From contig NZ_JAEMNW010000004.1 in assembly GCF_016481275.1 (NCBI RefSeq), positions 248,001-312,000 of the forward strand: DNA of 64,000 nucleotides, given 5' to 3'. Positions 37,760 to 46,990 of this stretch are shown piece by piece (the stretch's first letter is position 1; each line of letters starts with the position of its first letter). Made by a program: the position numbers and the translations under genes. The stretch comes from Antrihabitans auranticaus. GTDB lineage: Bacteria > Actinomycetota > Actinomycetes > Mycobacteriales > Mycobacteriaceae. Under the pieces are notes generated by a model. That model saw only the letters and a program-made list of their open reading frames with translations, did not search any database and was not told the origin of the DNA.

Positions 37760-38854
37760 ATGCCGGAGTCGACCGAACGCGGAACCGAACCAGCGGGGAA
37801 GGCGGGCAGTCTCGCTCAGGCGTATCGACGTTTCGGTGCGGTCGATGCCGCGCAGACGTCGCCGCTGTACGAGCGCGTCGCAATCGCGCTCAGCGAGTCC
37901 GACGAGGCGTTGCGCGCTATCGAGGCGGTTCCTGCGCGTAAGCGGAAGCCGGCGCTCATCCTCGCTGCGCTGCACGATCTAGCCCTCGCCGGACGCGCGC
38001 CGGCGCTCGCGGCGGCCTACAAAGCTGGGGATTGCGACGCCGCAGCCCTCGCCGCGATAGACGCGCTGACGCGAATGACCGAAGCGGTGGCGGAAATCGC
38101 CGGACGCCGGAAGATGCGGACCAACGAGGCCGGTCGCTGCGCGGTGCTGTATCCGGCAATAGCCGAGGCCGCGCACCGAGCGGGCGCCGACGCGCTAGGG
38201 CTGATCGACGTGGGCTGCTCTGCGGGGTTCAACCTCAACGTCGATCGCGTCGGCATCACCTATAGCAACGGTCAGTCGCTGGGCGACCCGTTGTCTCCAG
38301 TGCAACTGTCGGCGTCCGTCGTGGGTGACAGGGACCTCCCGACGCGGACAATTCCGCAGGTGGTCGCCCGAATCGGGGTCGACCTCGATCCGATCGACGT
38401 CACCGATGCCGATGAGGCCCGGTGGTTGCGCGCCTGCGTCCGGCCGGACGAACCGGAACTGGCGGCGAGGCTCGAAGCGGAGATCGCTGTGACGGCGAAG
38501 GATCCTCCGCAGCTGTTGAAGGGCGACGCCATCGAGGTGCTGCTGGACGCGTTGGCCCATGTGCCCGCGGACGCCTTGCCCGTGGTCACCACCACCTGGT
38601 CGCTATCGCAGTTCTCGCTCGACAATCGTCTGCGCTTTCTGCACCGCCTGGACGAAGCAGCCGACCGCACCGTCGCATGGGTGTCGGTGGAAGGGGTCGG
38701 CGTCGCTCCGACGATTCCCACGTTCGGCGATCGTCGTGCATCCGGCCACAGCATCATCGGCTTGGCGGTCGTCGACCGGACATCGCTCCGCGCAGAGGCC
38801 GTCGGCCGCTGCTGGTCGCAGGGCCGACTTTTGGCGTGGTTGGCGGACTCCTAG
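37760..38854 (+). CDS. DUF2332 family protein
   Basis: A 364-aa soluble protein of a family common in Actinobacteria. Recognisable family features are FGAVDAAQTSPLYERVAIALSESDE near the start, the TNEAGRCAVLYPAI segment, and the methyltransferase-like LIDVGCSAGFNLNVDR loop near residue 150, which resembles an S-adenosylmethionine-binding motif. A methyltransferase-related fold is therefore possible but unproven. It has its own leaderless-type promoter and converges with the PemK-like gene (3 nt between). Confidence 0.8.
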   Translation: MPESTERGTEPAGKAGSLAQAYRRFGAVDAAQTSPLYERVAIALSESDEALRAIEAVPARKRKPALILAALHDLALAGRAPALAAAYKAGDCDAAALAAIDALTRMTEAVAEIAGRRKMRTNEAGRCAVLYPAIAEAAHRAGADALGLIDVGCSAGFNLNVDRVGITYSNGQSLGDPLSPVQLSASVVGDRDLPTRTIPQVVARIGVDLDPIDVTDADEARWLRACVRPDEPELAARLEAEIAVTAKDPPQLLKGDAIEVLLDALAHVPADALPVVTTTWSLSQFSLDNRLRFLHRLDEAADRTVAWVSVEGVGVAPTIPTFGDRRASGHSIIGLAVVDRTSLRAEAVGRCWSQGRLLAWLADS

Positions 38855-38857
38855 TCC

Positions 38858-39427
38858 TCAGCGCCAGCTGTATTCCTGGCACAGGCGGGCTGCGACTTCG
38901 TCGAACACTTTGCGTTCCAGAATCGCACCCTCGCGACGAATGCCGGCCTCGGGAACGTCGAGCACTCGATCGAGCCGGACCCAACTCGGGCGACCCTGGT
39001 GGTCCCAGACGCCGCGACCGATGCCGATCCAGTCGCGATCGTTCGCGCGCGCAGGATTCGACGACAGCATCAATCCGAGCAGTGTGCTGCGGTCACGGCC
39101 AACGACGAGAACCGGGCGATCCTTTCCGTTGTTCGGATCTTCCTCGTATGTGACCCACGTCCACACGACCTCGCCGGGGTCTGCTCGACCGTCGAGTCGC
39201 GGCGCATAGACGACGCGGCGTGCACGCTCCGCGGTAGGAACGGCATTGGATGCGACGGGGCGCACTTCGATGCCCTTGCCGGCATTGGGCGCCGGCGCGT
39301 GGGGGAGAACCCCGGACTTCTGCAGCCGTTCGAACAGCTTGGGAGCCTGTGTCCGAACAATTTTGGGTGCCTGGTCCTTGGCGATGCTGGTGATCTGTTT
39401 GCTGAGAGCGCTCCAAGGTCTGGCCAT
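38858..39427 (-). CDS. PemK/MazF-like protein with N-terminal extension, no antitoxin
   Basis: A 189-aa protein. The first 75 residues are a basic helical extension ([19 protein letters not shown] and on); the rest matches the PemK/MazF fold: [25 protein letters not shown], and the [15 protein letters not shown] region. Classical MazF toxins are RNases of about 110-120 aa next to an antitoxin, but no small antitoxin gene is adjacent here. ATG 39427 is behind a TANNNT box. The position beside lepA matches Rv2405 in M. tuberculosis. Its activity as an RNase is unproven. Confidence 0.75.
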   Translation of the reverse strand: MARPWSALSKQITSIAKDQAPKIVRTQAPKLFERLQKSGVLPHAPAPNAGKGIEVRPVASNAVPTAERARRVVYAPRLDGRADPGEVVWTWVTYEEDPNNGKDRPVLVVGRDRSTLLGLMLSSNPARANDRDWIGIGRGVWDHQGRPSWVRLDRVLDVPEAGIRREGAILERKVFDEVAARLCQEYSWR

Positions 39428-39434
39428 GGCTCCG

Positions 39435-39440
39435 AGCTTA
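39435..39440 (-). promoter_or_regulatory. -10 box for the PemK-like gene
   Basis: On the minus strand TAAGCT ends 7 nt before ATG 39427, compatible with a leaderless transcript and with that start. Confidence 0.45.
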
Positions 39441-39505
39441 ATAGTGCGCGGCATTTCTCTCACTCCGGCTCCGGCCGGAATCGAAGCGCCGGACGGCCGG
39501 ATCTG

Positions 39506-41422
39506 ATGCACCGTCCCGACCCACCCATCTGCGCACGTAGACTGCCCCGTGACGACGCGCTAACTGTCCTTGCCGAGGAGTTCCCCATTACCAGCTTCGC
39601 TGACACGACGTTCACGGATCCGTCGCGGATCCGGAACTTCTGCATCATCGCGCACATCGACCACGGCAAGTCGACGCTCGCGGACCGGATGTTGCAGCTC
39701 ACAGGGGTTGTCGAGGGGCGCCAAATGCGTGCGCAGTACCTCGACCGAATGGATATCGAGCGCGAGCGCGGCATCACGATCAAGGCCCAGAACGTCCGTT
39801 TGCCGTGGGTCGTGGACGGTGACGAATACGTCATGCATCTCATCGACACGCCTGGCCACGTCGACTTCACCTATGAGGTCTCGCGTGCGCTCGAGGCTTG
39901 TGAGGGTGCGGTTCTGCTTGTCGACGCAGCCCAGGGGATCGAGGCGCAAACCCTCGCCAACCTGTATCTGGCGCTCGACAAAGAGCTGACGATCATTCCT
40001 GTGCTCAACAAGATCGACCTGCCCGCGGCGGACCCGGATCGCTATGCCGAGGAGATTGCCCACATCATCGGGTGCGAGCCTGGCGATGTCCTGCGGGTGT
40101 CCGGCAAGACCGGCGTCGGCGTTAAAGAACTTCTGGATCACGTCGTCGCGATGGTTCCTGCCCCGGTCGGCGACGCAGATGCGCCTGCACGAGCCATGAT
40201 TTTCGACTCCGTCTACGACACCTATCGGGGCGTTGTCACCTACGTTCGGGTCGTCGACGGCAAGATCGTGCCGCGCGAGAAGATCAAGATGATGTCGACG
40301 GGCGCGACCCACGAGCTACTCGAGGTCGGCATCGTTTCACCGGAGCCGAAGGCGACGATCGGCCTGGGTGTCGGTGAGGTCGGCTATCTGATCACCGGCG
40401 TGAAAGACGTGCGCCAGTCGAAAGTCGGCGATACCGTGACCTCGTCGCGCAATGGTGCGACCGCGCCGTTGACCGGTTATCGCGAGCCGCGCCCGATGGT
40501 CTACTCGGGTCTGTATCCCGTCGACGGGTCGGATTACCCGGACCTGCGCGACGCGCTGGACAAGCTGCAGTTGAACGACGCTGCCCTTACTTACGAGCCG
40601 GAGACGTCGGTCGCCCTCGGGTTCGGCTTCCGCTGCGGCTTCCTCGGACTGCTCCACATGGAGATCACGCGCGAACGGTTGCAGCGCGAGTTCGACCTCG
40701 AACTCATTTCGACGGCACCCAACGTGGTCTACCGCGTCGAACTCGAGGACGGTAGCGAGCACGTCGTGACGAACCCGTCGTATTGGCCGGAAGGTAAGGC
40801 GCGCAACATCTTCGAGCCGATCGTGAAATGTACGATCATCTCGCCGAGCGAGTTCATCGGCACCATCATGGAGCTGTGCCAGGCGCGGCGCGGTGAGCTC
40901 GGCGGCATGGACTATCTGTCGGAAACGCGCGTCGAGCTGCGCTACACGCTGCCGATGGCCGAGATCATCTTCGACTTCTTCGACTCGCTGAAATCCCGAA
41001 CCCGCGGCTACGCGAGCCTCGACTACGAAGAGTCGGGCGAGCAGGTCTCGCAGTTGGTCAAGGTCGACATCTTGTTGCAGGGCGAGGCGGTCGACGCGTT
41101 CAGCGCGATCGTGCACAAGGACGCGGCAGCCGCGTACGGCAACAAGATGACGAGCAAGCTGCGCGAGCTGATTCCGCGCCAGCAGTTCGAGGTCCCGATT
41201 CAGGCTGCGATCGGCTCGAAGATCATCTCCCGCGAGAACATTCGCGCGATCCGCAAGGACGTCCTCGCCAAGTGCTATGGCGGTGACATCACCCGCAAGC
41301 GCAAGCTCCTCGAGAAGCAGAAAGAGGGCAAGAAGCGGATGAAGACCATCGGTCGCGTCGAAGTTCCGCAGGAAGCCTTCGTCGCCGCCCTGTCTTCGGA
41401 CTCGGACAAGCCCAAGAAGTAG
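39506..41422 (+). CDS. lepA: Elongation factor 4 (LepA)
   Basis: Ribosomal GTPase that back-translocates stalled ribosomes. The 638-aa protein has the G domain with [27 protein letters not shown] and NKIDLP, plus the LepA C-terminal domain ending in [20 protein letters not shown]. The annotated start ATG 39506 is the first canonical start in frame. A -10 box (39538-39543) and GAGGAG (39575-39580) placed 6 nt before an in-frame ATT (39587) suggest the true start could be that ATT, giving 611 aa. No ATG, GTG or TTG lies between ATG 39506 and the GTPase loop. Confidence 0.95.
   Translation: MHRPDPPICARRLPRDDALTVLAEEFPITSFADTTFTDPSRIRNFCIIAHIDHGKSTLADRMLQLTGVVEGRQMRAQYLDRMDIERERGITIKAQNVRLPWVVDGDEYVMHLIDTPGHVDFTYEVSRALEACEGAVLLVDAAQGIEAQTLANLYLALDKELTIIPVLNKIDLPAADPDRYAEEIAHIIGCEPGDVLRVSGKTGVGVKELLDHVVAMVPAPVGDADAPARAMIFDSVYDTYRGVVTYVRVVDGKIVPREKIKMMSTGATHELLEVGIVSPEPKATIGLGVGEVGYLITGVKDVRQSKVGDTVTSSRNGATAPLTGYREPRPMVYSGLYPVDGSDYPDLRDALDKLQLNDAALTYEPETSVALGFGFRCGFLGLLHMEITRERLQREFDLELISTAPNVVYRVELEDGSEHVVTNPSYWPEGKARNIFEPIVKCTIISPSEFIGTIMELCQARRGELGGMDYLSETRVELRYTLPMAEIIFDFFDSLKSRTRGYASLDYEESGEQVSQLVKVDILLQGEAVDAFSAIVHKDAAAAYGNKMTSKLRELIPRQQFEVPIQAAIGSKIISRENIRAIRKDVLAKCYGGDITRKRKLLEKQKEGKKRMKTIGRVEVPQEAFVAALSSDSDKPKK
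39538..39543 (+). promoter_or_regulatory. Putative -10 box of lepA
   Basis: TAGACT lies downstream of ATG 39506, so the predicted transcript start (about 39550) would exclude that ATG. A Shine-Dalgarno GAGGAG follows at 39575-39580. Confidence 0.4.
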
Positions 41423-41425
41423 ACG

Positions 41426-42937
41426 CTAGAAGCGGTCGCGGTCGGCTTCCTGCTCGAGCAGGGCGTCAAGGTCCGACAGTCGGTCCATCGTCGAAACGGC
41501 TCGGGCGGTGCGCCGGTTGCCCGCGAGTAGATCTCGGTGCCGGTGGACGAACGCCCAGTAGCCGGCGGTGAACGGGCAGGCATCGTCACCCACGCGTTTC
41601 TTGGGGTCGAACCGGCAGTCCGGGCAGTGATCGCTCATCCGGTTGATGTATGCGCCACCAGAGGTGTATGGCTTCGTCGCCAGCTTGCCGCCGTCGGCGT
41701 GCTGGCTCATGCCGACGACGTTCGTCGGCATCACCCAACGGAACCCGTCGACGAACGCGGTTGCGAACCATTCCGTCAACTCGTCCGGGCGATACCCCCG
41801 CTGCAGGCCGTGACTGCCGAGAATCATCAACCGCTGGATGTGGTGGGTCCAGCCGCGATCACGGACACCCGCGAGCGCGTGCTGCAGACACTGCGCGTCG
41901 ACGGCGTCGGCGTCGAGTTCACGCCACCACTTCGGCAGCGCCGTGTGTGCTGTCAGCTCGTTCTTTTGCGTGTAGCGCGGACCGAAATGCCAGTACAGGT
42001 GCCACATGTACTCGCGCCAGCCGAGGACTTGGCGGATGAATCCCTCCGCCGCAGCCAATGGGACCGAACCCGACCGGCACGCGTCCTCTGCGGCGTGTAC
42101 CGCGTCGAGCGGGTCGAGCACTCCGAGGTTGAGCGGCACGGACAACAGCGAGTGCGCCATCGCCCAGTCGTCGCCCATGATCGCGTCTTCGTATTGACCG
42201 AACAACGGCAGTCGTTGTTCGACGAATCGAGTCAGCGCCCGCTTTGCCTCGTCGGGCGTCACGGCAAACAGCCGGGGACCGTCTACACCGACCGTCTCGA
42301 TGTCCATGGCGTCGAGATCGCGCCGAACCTGGTCGTCGATGTCGTTCTCGCGCGGGCGGTACGGCTTCGGGGCCTCGAGGGTCCGCTGCTTCTTGGGTGG
42401 GGGTTCCCTGTTGTCCGCATCAAGGTTCCAGCGACCGCCTACCGGACTCGAACCTTCCATCAGCACGTCGAACCGACGGCGCTGATCGCGATAGAAGTCT
42501 TCCATCACAAAGCGTTCGCGGTCGCCCGCCCATGCGCGGAAATCGTTGCGGGACAACGCAAACGTCGGCGTTGGCAGGATGTCTGCGACGAGTCCGTCGG
42601 CGTGCAATTTCTCGACGAACCGCTCGGCGGCGAACGATGTGGGCTCATGGACGAGCACGGGCCGGCCGAAATCCTTCAGCGCCTCGCTGTAGTTGCCGGC
42701 GCGAAGCAATGTCGCCCGGTCGCCGAGATCCCGTTCGGCATGCCGGAGCGCCGAGAGGACGAGGTGGAGTTTCTGGCGGTGGTATCGCCGCCGACGCAGC
42801 GCAGACGTCGCCTCGATCAGGAGCACGTCGCGGTGTGCGTGCTCGCCGCCATGGACATGTGTGCCGAGTTGATCGGCGAAAAGCCATAACGGGGTGTCGT
42901 CGCGAACCTTCGCGTTCACCCTTTCGAGCGTACGCAT
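41426..42937 (-). CDS. Cryptochrome/photolyase, FeS-containing PhrB-like
   Basis: Flavoprotein of the FeS-BCP/CryPro branch of the photolyase family, in which the bacterial PhrB enzymes repair (6-4) photoproducts. The 503-aa protein has the N-terminal WLFADQLGTH segment, the FAD region with SVPLNLGVLDP, QVLGWREYMWHLY and TNVVGMSQHADGG. Four cysteines for a 4Fe-4S cluster are present: one in DAQCLQHAL and three in CPDCRFDPKKRVGDDACP. Start ATG 42937 was chosen because the N-terminal fold begins there; the reading frame extends upstream without similarity. It converges with lepA with 3 nt between stops. Confidence 0.9.
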   Translation of the reverse strand: MRTLERVNAKVRDDTPLWLFADQLGTHVHGGEHAHRDVLLIEATSALRRRRYHRQKLHLVLSALRHAERDLGDRATLLRAGNYSEALKDFGRPVLVHEPTSFAAERFVEKLHADGLVADILPTPTFALSRNDFRAWAGDRERFVMEDFYRDQRRRFDVLMEGSSPVGGRWNLDADNREPPPKKQRTLEAPKPYRPRENDIDDQVRRDLDAMDIETVGVDGPRLFAVTPDEAKRALTRFVEQRLPLFGQYEDAIMGDDWAMAHSLLSVPLNLGVLDPLDAVHAAEDACRSGSVPLAAAEGFIRQVLGWREYMWHLYWHFGPRYTQKNELTAHTALPKWWRELDADAVDAQCLQHALAGVRDRGWTHHIQRLMILGSHGLQRGYRPDELTEWFATAFVDGFRWVMPTNVVGMSQHADGGKLATKPYTSGGAYINRMSDHCPDCRFDPKKRVGDDACPFTAGYWAFVHRHRDLLAGNRRTARAVSTMDRLSDLDALLEQEADRDRF

Positions 42938-42979
42938 ATCGTCGATACCGACGCGGCCGTCGGACTGTGGGGAGCTTTG

Positions 42980-43909
42980 ATGATCCAGACGTGGTTGACC
43001 AGGGAGCTCGGACTCGAGGTGCCGATCATCGGCGCACCGATGGGTGGGCGTGCGGGCGGTGAGCTCGCGGGCCAGGTCTCGAAGGCGGGCGGCCTCGGCA
43101 TGCTGGGTGCCGCGCGATACACGGATCCCGAGTGGGTCGCCAAAGAGGCGGCGGTCGCCCGCGAGGTCGGCGGCGGCACATTCGGCATCGGCCTGCAGAC
43201 GTGGTCGCTGGCGGAGGACTCCTCGATTCTCGACGCCGCGATTGCAGAGAAGCCGACCGTCATCGCGCTTTCGTTCGGCGATCCCGCTCGCTATGTGGAC
43301 CGCGTACGCGCGGCGGGGATCACCACGATGTCGCAGATCAACACGATCGACGACCTCGTGCTGGCCGAGCAGGCAGGTATCGAGCTGATCGTTGCGCAGG
43401 GCGGTGAGGCGGGCGGGCACACCGGACGGATCGGAACCCTGCCATTGCTGCAGGAGGTGCTTGAGTCGACGGACCTGCCCGTACTGGCGGCCGGTGGGAT
43501 ATCGACCGGACGCGGCCTGGCAGCGGTCATTGCGGCGGGTGGTGAGGGCGTACTCGTGGGCACGATCCTGCTGGCGAGTCCGGAAACCATCGGACCGGAC
43601 TACGCGCGTTCGAAGATCCTCGAAGCGAGCAGCGCGGACACCGTCTACACGCCTGTCTTCGATCAGGCCCGGCACCAGCCTTGGCCGTCGCGTTGGTTCG
43701 GCCGCGCGCTCGTGAACGACTTCACCAAGAAGTACGACGGCACCGGCGCGCCGGTCGACGAAATCGTCGAGTCCTACGACCCCTCCGACGCGAGCGTCGG
43801 CGTCGTATACGCAGGTCAGGCGGCAGGCATGGTGCGTGGCACCCACCCTGCCGGCGAGATCGTAAGGTCGATTGCCGCGCAGGCCGAGACCCTGCTCGGG
43901 CGCTTCTGA
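42980..43909 (+). CDS. Nitronate monooxygenase-like flavoenzyme
   Basis: FMN-dependent TIM-barrel oxidoreductase of 309 aa in the 2-nitropropane dioxygenase family. It has LEVPIIGAPMGGRAGGELAG at the N-terminus, VAQGGEAGGHTG near residue 137, and VLAAGGISTGRG with GEGVLVGT near 167-187. The catalytic His of true class I enzymes should lie in GGEAGGHTG, which is present. Physiological substrate unknown; likely detoxifies nitronates. ATG 42980 follows GGGAG (42969-42973). Only 42 nt separate it from the divergent photolyase start. Confidence 0.9.
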   Translation: MIQTWLTRELGLEVPIIGAPMGGRAGGELAGQVSKAGGLGMLGAARYTDPEWVAKEAAVAREVGGGTFGIGLQTWSLAEDSSILDAAIAEKPTVIALSFGDPARYVDRVRAAGITTMSQINTIDDLVLAEQAGIELIVAQGGEAGGHTGRIGTLPLLQEVLESTDLPVLAAGGISTGRGLAAVIAAGGEGVLVGTILLASPETIGPDYARSKILEASSADTVYTPVFDQARHQPWPSRWFGRALVNDFTKKYDGTGAPVDEIVESYDPSDASVGVVYAGQAAGMVRGTHPAGEIVRSIAAQAETLLGRF

Positions 43910-44195
43910 GACACCACGCCACCTTATGTAAATGAGGGCGCGCGACCTCCGTTTTGGCCGCTGACCTCAGACATTCCGCGACACGCGAGGCGACCTGCGG
44001 CGCTGTGATCAATCACCGGGAAATCCGGTAACGTGACGCAGAACACGCTATGTTGGCACTCGCGCCCGACCGTTCGGATCGATCGTACGTCGCGGCCGCA
44101 CAGCAGATTTGGTGATCGGTAGATGCGTGAGCCGTGCGCGATGGCGCGTTCGGTACAGAACAATCTCGACGATTGCGTGAGGAGCTGTTCCCAAG

Positions 44196-44636
44196 GTGGT
44201 AGCAGAAACCGGGTCCTCTGGCCGTTTGCGTCGGCTCACGAAGGCTGCTCTCAGCGCAGACTCCGCGATCAAGAAGTCCGAGGAAGTGGCCGTTTCTGCG
44301 TCGCTTCTCATCGACGACCTCTCGATCATCGTCGACCGCCTCGACGGTGCCGAGACCGGTCTCGAGGACCTGATCGCCGAGTGCCGCCGCGAAGTAGCAG
44401 GCTTGGGGTACACCCGCCGTGAAGCGCATTCGGTCGTCGAGAGCGTCAACCGGATCCTCGAGCTCGTCGAATGGTTCCTCACCCCGGCCTTCGTGGCGCG
44501 TGAGCAGCTGAACCGCAGTATCGAGCGCGTCGCAGATCTCCGCCGTGGCGTCATCGAACGACTCGCTGGGGAGCCCGCACCCCGGTCGCAGCCGCGGCTG
44601 GTGGAGTTGGCGGAGGTCCATCGCCTCGCCGGCTAG
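44196..44636 (+). CDS. Small helical protein of unknown function
   Basis: A 146-aa protein that I do not recognise. It is highly charged and predicted almost wholly helical, with heptad-like leucine spacing (e.g. LLIDDLSIIVDRLDGAETGL) and a proline-rich C-terminal end; no signal peptide or membrane segment. GTG start at 44196; a GGAG lies about 12 nt upstream. The gene stands alone after a 286-nt intergenic gap and ends in the strongest-looking terminator of this part. A -10-like TATGTT lies at 44049-44054. Confidence 0.7.
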   Translation: MVAETGSSGRLRRLTKAALSADSAIKKSEEVAVSASLLIDDLSIIVDRLDGAETGLEDLIAECRREVAGLGYTRREAHSVVESVNRILELVEWFLTPAFVAREQLNRSIERVADLRRGVIERLAGEPAPRSQPRLVELAEVHRLAG

Positions 44637-44651
44637 AACTTCTTGCCGAGT

Positions 44652-44692
44652 GCGCCGTTGGCGGAGGTTCCGCCAACGGCGCGTTTTATTTT
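44652..44692 (+). terminator. Strong Rho-independent terminator
   Basis: GCGCCGTTGGCGGA (44652-44665) pairs perfectly with TCCGCCAACGGCGC (44669-44682), a 14-bp stem with a 3-nt loop, followed by GTTTTATTTTT. It ends the unknown gene and, read on the other strand, lies beyond the treH stop, so it probably serves both convergent genes. Confidence 0.9.
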
Positions 44693-44701
44693 TACGGCTC
44701 T

Positions 44702-46738
44702 CTACGGCGCCGCGTGTGCCGGCTTGAAGCGTCCGGCGCGGGCAGCCTCCTCGGCGCGAATCACGTGCATTACCGCGTTGATCTGAGCCAGGTGCGTGAA
44801 CGCCTGCGGGAAGTTCCCGAGGTGGCGACCCGACTTCGTGTCGATCTCTTCCGCGTAGAGCTTGAGCGGGCTTGCGAACCCGAGCAGCCGCTCGCACAGA
44901 TGCTTCGCGCGATCGAGTTCACCGATTTCTACCAGCGCGGACACCAGCCAGAACGAACAGATGGTGAACGTGCCTTCCTCGCCGGACAGGCCGTCGTCGG
45001 TTTCCTCGACGCGGTAACGCAATACGAGACCGTCTTCGGTCAGTTCGTCCGCGATCGCCAGGACGGTCGCGCGAATGCGCTTGTCGTCCGCGGGCAGGAA
45101 TCGCAGTAGGGGAGCGAGCAGCAGCGATGCGTCGAGTGCCTTCATGCCGTAGGCCTGCGTGAAGACGCCGCGCGAATCCACACCGTGCTCGAGGATGTCG
45201 GCCTTGATCTCTTCGGCGAGCTCGTTCCACTGCTTGGCATAGTTCTTCTCGCCGTGCAGTATCGCGAGTTTCGAGCCGCGATCCAGCGCTACCCAGCACA
45301 TGATCTTGGACGACGTGAAGTGCTTGGGCTCGCCGCGGACCTCCCAGATGCCGCGGTCAGGCTTCTTCCAATGCTTGACGGCTTCCTCGACCTGGCGCTT
45401 GAGCATCGGCCACAAGGTCTCGGGAACTTGCTCGCGGGAGCGAATGTGGAGATAGACCGAGTCGAGCATGGTGCCCCAGATGTCGTGCTGCTCCTGGTTG
45501 TAAGCACCGTTGCCGATCCGGACCGGTCGCGCACCGTCGTACCCGGTCAGGTGCAGCAGTTCGCTTTCCTCGAGCGTTCGCTCACCACCGAGGCCGTACA
45601 TCACCTGCAGCGGGACGGCCTTGCCGTCATCGCCTTGGCTGACGTCGAACATGAAGGCAAAGAAGTCGTTCGCTTCGCGGTCCAGGCCGAGTGTGTAGAG
45701 CCCCCACAGTGCGAAGGTCGAGTCGCGAACCCACGCGTAGCGATAGTCCCAATTGCGTTCGCCCTGAGGTGTTTCGGGCAACGATGTTGTCGACGCGGCC
45801 ATCAGGGCGCCCGTGGGGGCGTAGGTCAGGCCTTTCAATGTGAGCGCACTTCGCTGCAGGTAACCGCGCCATGGGTGGTCGGGGAATCGGCCGATCGTGA
45901 TCCACTGCCGCCAGCCTTCGGCGGTCTGCCACATCTTCTGCTGAGCTTCCTTGAACGTGCTCGGTGGCGGCAACTCCGACCACGACAGCGCGACGAATAC
46001 GTCGTCACCCTCAACCATTCGAGTACGGGCCCGCGCTTCACGGCCTTCGATTCCGAGGCGCAGATTGGTTGTCAGCGAGAGCGAACAGTGGTCGTCGGGC
46101 TTGTGCTTGGCGTGGGCGGTCGCCTGCTCGTAGACCTTTCCGGTGTACTCCCACACCGCAGGTTCACGGTGATAGTCGAATGCGGGCTCACAACTCAATT
46201 CGAGTTCGACGACGCCACTGACGCATTTGACCGTCCGGAGCAGAATATGCTCGGCGTCCCAGTCCATCGGCGTGCGCTTGTGCGTCTTCGAACGCTGGTC
46301 TGTGTTGTGCCACTTGCCGATAACCAGTGCGTCGCGCACGATCAGCCAGCCTGTTTCGGTCTGCCAGGTCGTTTCGACGATCAAGCCGCCCGGTAGGTAT
46401 CGCCGTGCCGCGGGCACGTTCTGGCCGTAGGGCCCGATCCGGAAGTGGCCCGCACTGCGGTCCAGGACTGCGCCGAACACACTCGGCGAATCGGGCCGCG
46501 GCACGCACATCCACTCGACCGCGCCGTTGCGTGCGATCAGGCACGTCGTTTCGCAGTCGGACAAAAAGGCGTAGTCGTCGATCGGTGGGAAAGTGCTGCG
46601 GTGTGCGGAGGCAAGCTCGAGGGGTTTCGAGGAGTCCGACTCGTTTTCTTTGAGCGCGTCCTCGGCCGATGGGACTTCGTATGGGGAATCGGATGCTTCG
46701 GTGACGGGAGCATCGGAATTGCCGTTGGACTTCGCCAT
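44702..46738 (-). CDS. treH: GH15 trehalase/glucoamylase-type hydrolase
   Basis: A 678-aa glycoside hydrolase of family 15. It has the conserved PPIDDYAFLSDCETTCLIARNG opening of the N-terminal beta domain (from about residue 50), and the (alpha/alpha)6 catalytic barrel with NWDYRYAWVRDSTFALWGLY near residue 345 and the YRVEETDDGLSGEEGTF segment near 595 carrying a catalytic Glu. Placement between lepA and the cys genes matches Rv2402, a characterised mycobacterial GH15 trehalase; its substrate here is taken from that synteny. It has an acidic N-terminal extension of about 50 residues and no signal peptide. Confidence 0.88.
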   Translation of the reverse strand: MAKSNGNSDAPVTEASDSPYEVPSAEDALKENESDSSKPLELASAHRSTFPPIDDYAFLSDCETTCLIARNGAVEWMCVPRPDSPSVFGAVLDRSAGHFRIGPYGQNVPAARRYLPGGLIVETTWQTETGWLIVRDALVIGKWHNTDQRSKTHKRTPMDWDAEHILLRTVKCVSGVVELELSCEPAFDYHREPAVWEYTGKVYEQATAHAKHKPDDHCSLSLTTNLRLGIEGREARARTRMVEGDDVFVALSWSELPPPSTFKEAQQKMWQTAEGWRQWITIGRFPDHPWRGYLQRSALTLKGLTYAPTGALMAASTTSLPETPQGERNWDYRYAWVRDSTFALWGLYTLGLDREANDFFAFMFDVSQGDDGKAVPLQVMYGLGGERTLEESELLHLTGYDGARPVRIGNGAYNQEQHDIWGTMLDSVYLHIRSREQVPETLWPMLKRQVEEAVKHWKKPDRGIWEVRGEPKHFTSSKIMCWVALDRGSKLAILHGEKNYAKQWNELAEEIKADILEHGVDSRGVFTQAYGMKALDASLLLAPLLRFLPADDKRIRATVLAIADELTEDGLVLRYRVEETDDGLSGEEGTFTICSFWLVSALVEIGELDRAKHLCERLLGFASPLKLYAEEIDTKSGRHLGNFPQAFTHLAQINAVMHVIRAEEAARAGRFKPAHAAP

Positions 46739-46798
46739 TTGGACATCATCGACGCTGTGTGCCTACTGCGCAATGATCGATCTTGATGGCGTGTCCGA

Positions 46799-46804
46799 TA
46801 CCCT
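46799..46804 (+). promoter_or_regulatory. -10 box for leaderless small-protein transcript
   Basis: TACCCT ends 6 nt before the GTG at 46811, the TANNNT leaderless layout seen elsewhere in the window. Confidence 0.4.
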
Positions 46805-46810
46805 GGCCCG

Positions 46811-46990
46811 GTGGATCGCATCGCAAGCTGGCTCGACGCCCTCGAGTTGTGGGTCGTTGGCTTGCCGTTCATTCCGCAGTTCGTGCTGATGTTGTCGGTC
46901 GTGATTCCGATCAGCTTTTCGATCGCCTGGATCCTCGACAAATCGCTGAACTTCATTCTTTCTCGGCTGGGTAGGGGATCGGATCAATGA
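46811..46990 (+). CDS. 59-aa single-span membrane protein
   Basis: Starts at GTG 46811 and encodes an amphipathic start (VDRIASWLDALELWVVG) followed by one long hydrophobic segment of about 25 residues (FIPQFVLMLSVVIPISFSIA and on) and a basic tail. It is conserved in position with Rv2401A of M. tuberculosis. Its stop overlaps the next ORF start by 4 nt (ATGA). No function known. Confidence 0.65.
   Translation: MDRIASWLDALELWVVGLPFIPQFVLMLSVVIPISFSIAWILDKSLNFILSRLGRGSDQ

Noticed and set aside
38858-39427. Calling a full type II toxin-antitoxin system
   Set aside because: No antitoxin-like small gene lies on either side, so only the PemK-like protein is reported.
41537-42889. 450-codon plus-strand ORF opposite the photolyase
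   Set aside because: No recognisable domain; the minus strand carries all photolyase motifs and FeS cysteines.
44005-44016. GTGATCAATCAC short palindrome upstream of the unknown gene
   Set aside because: Only 5-nt arms; too short to call an operator without more copies or a neighbouring regulator.
45185-46396. 403-codon plus-strand ORF opposite the GH15 enzyme
   Set aside because: A shadow of the treH coding strand with no family similarity.
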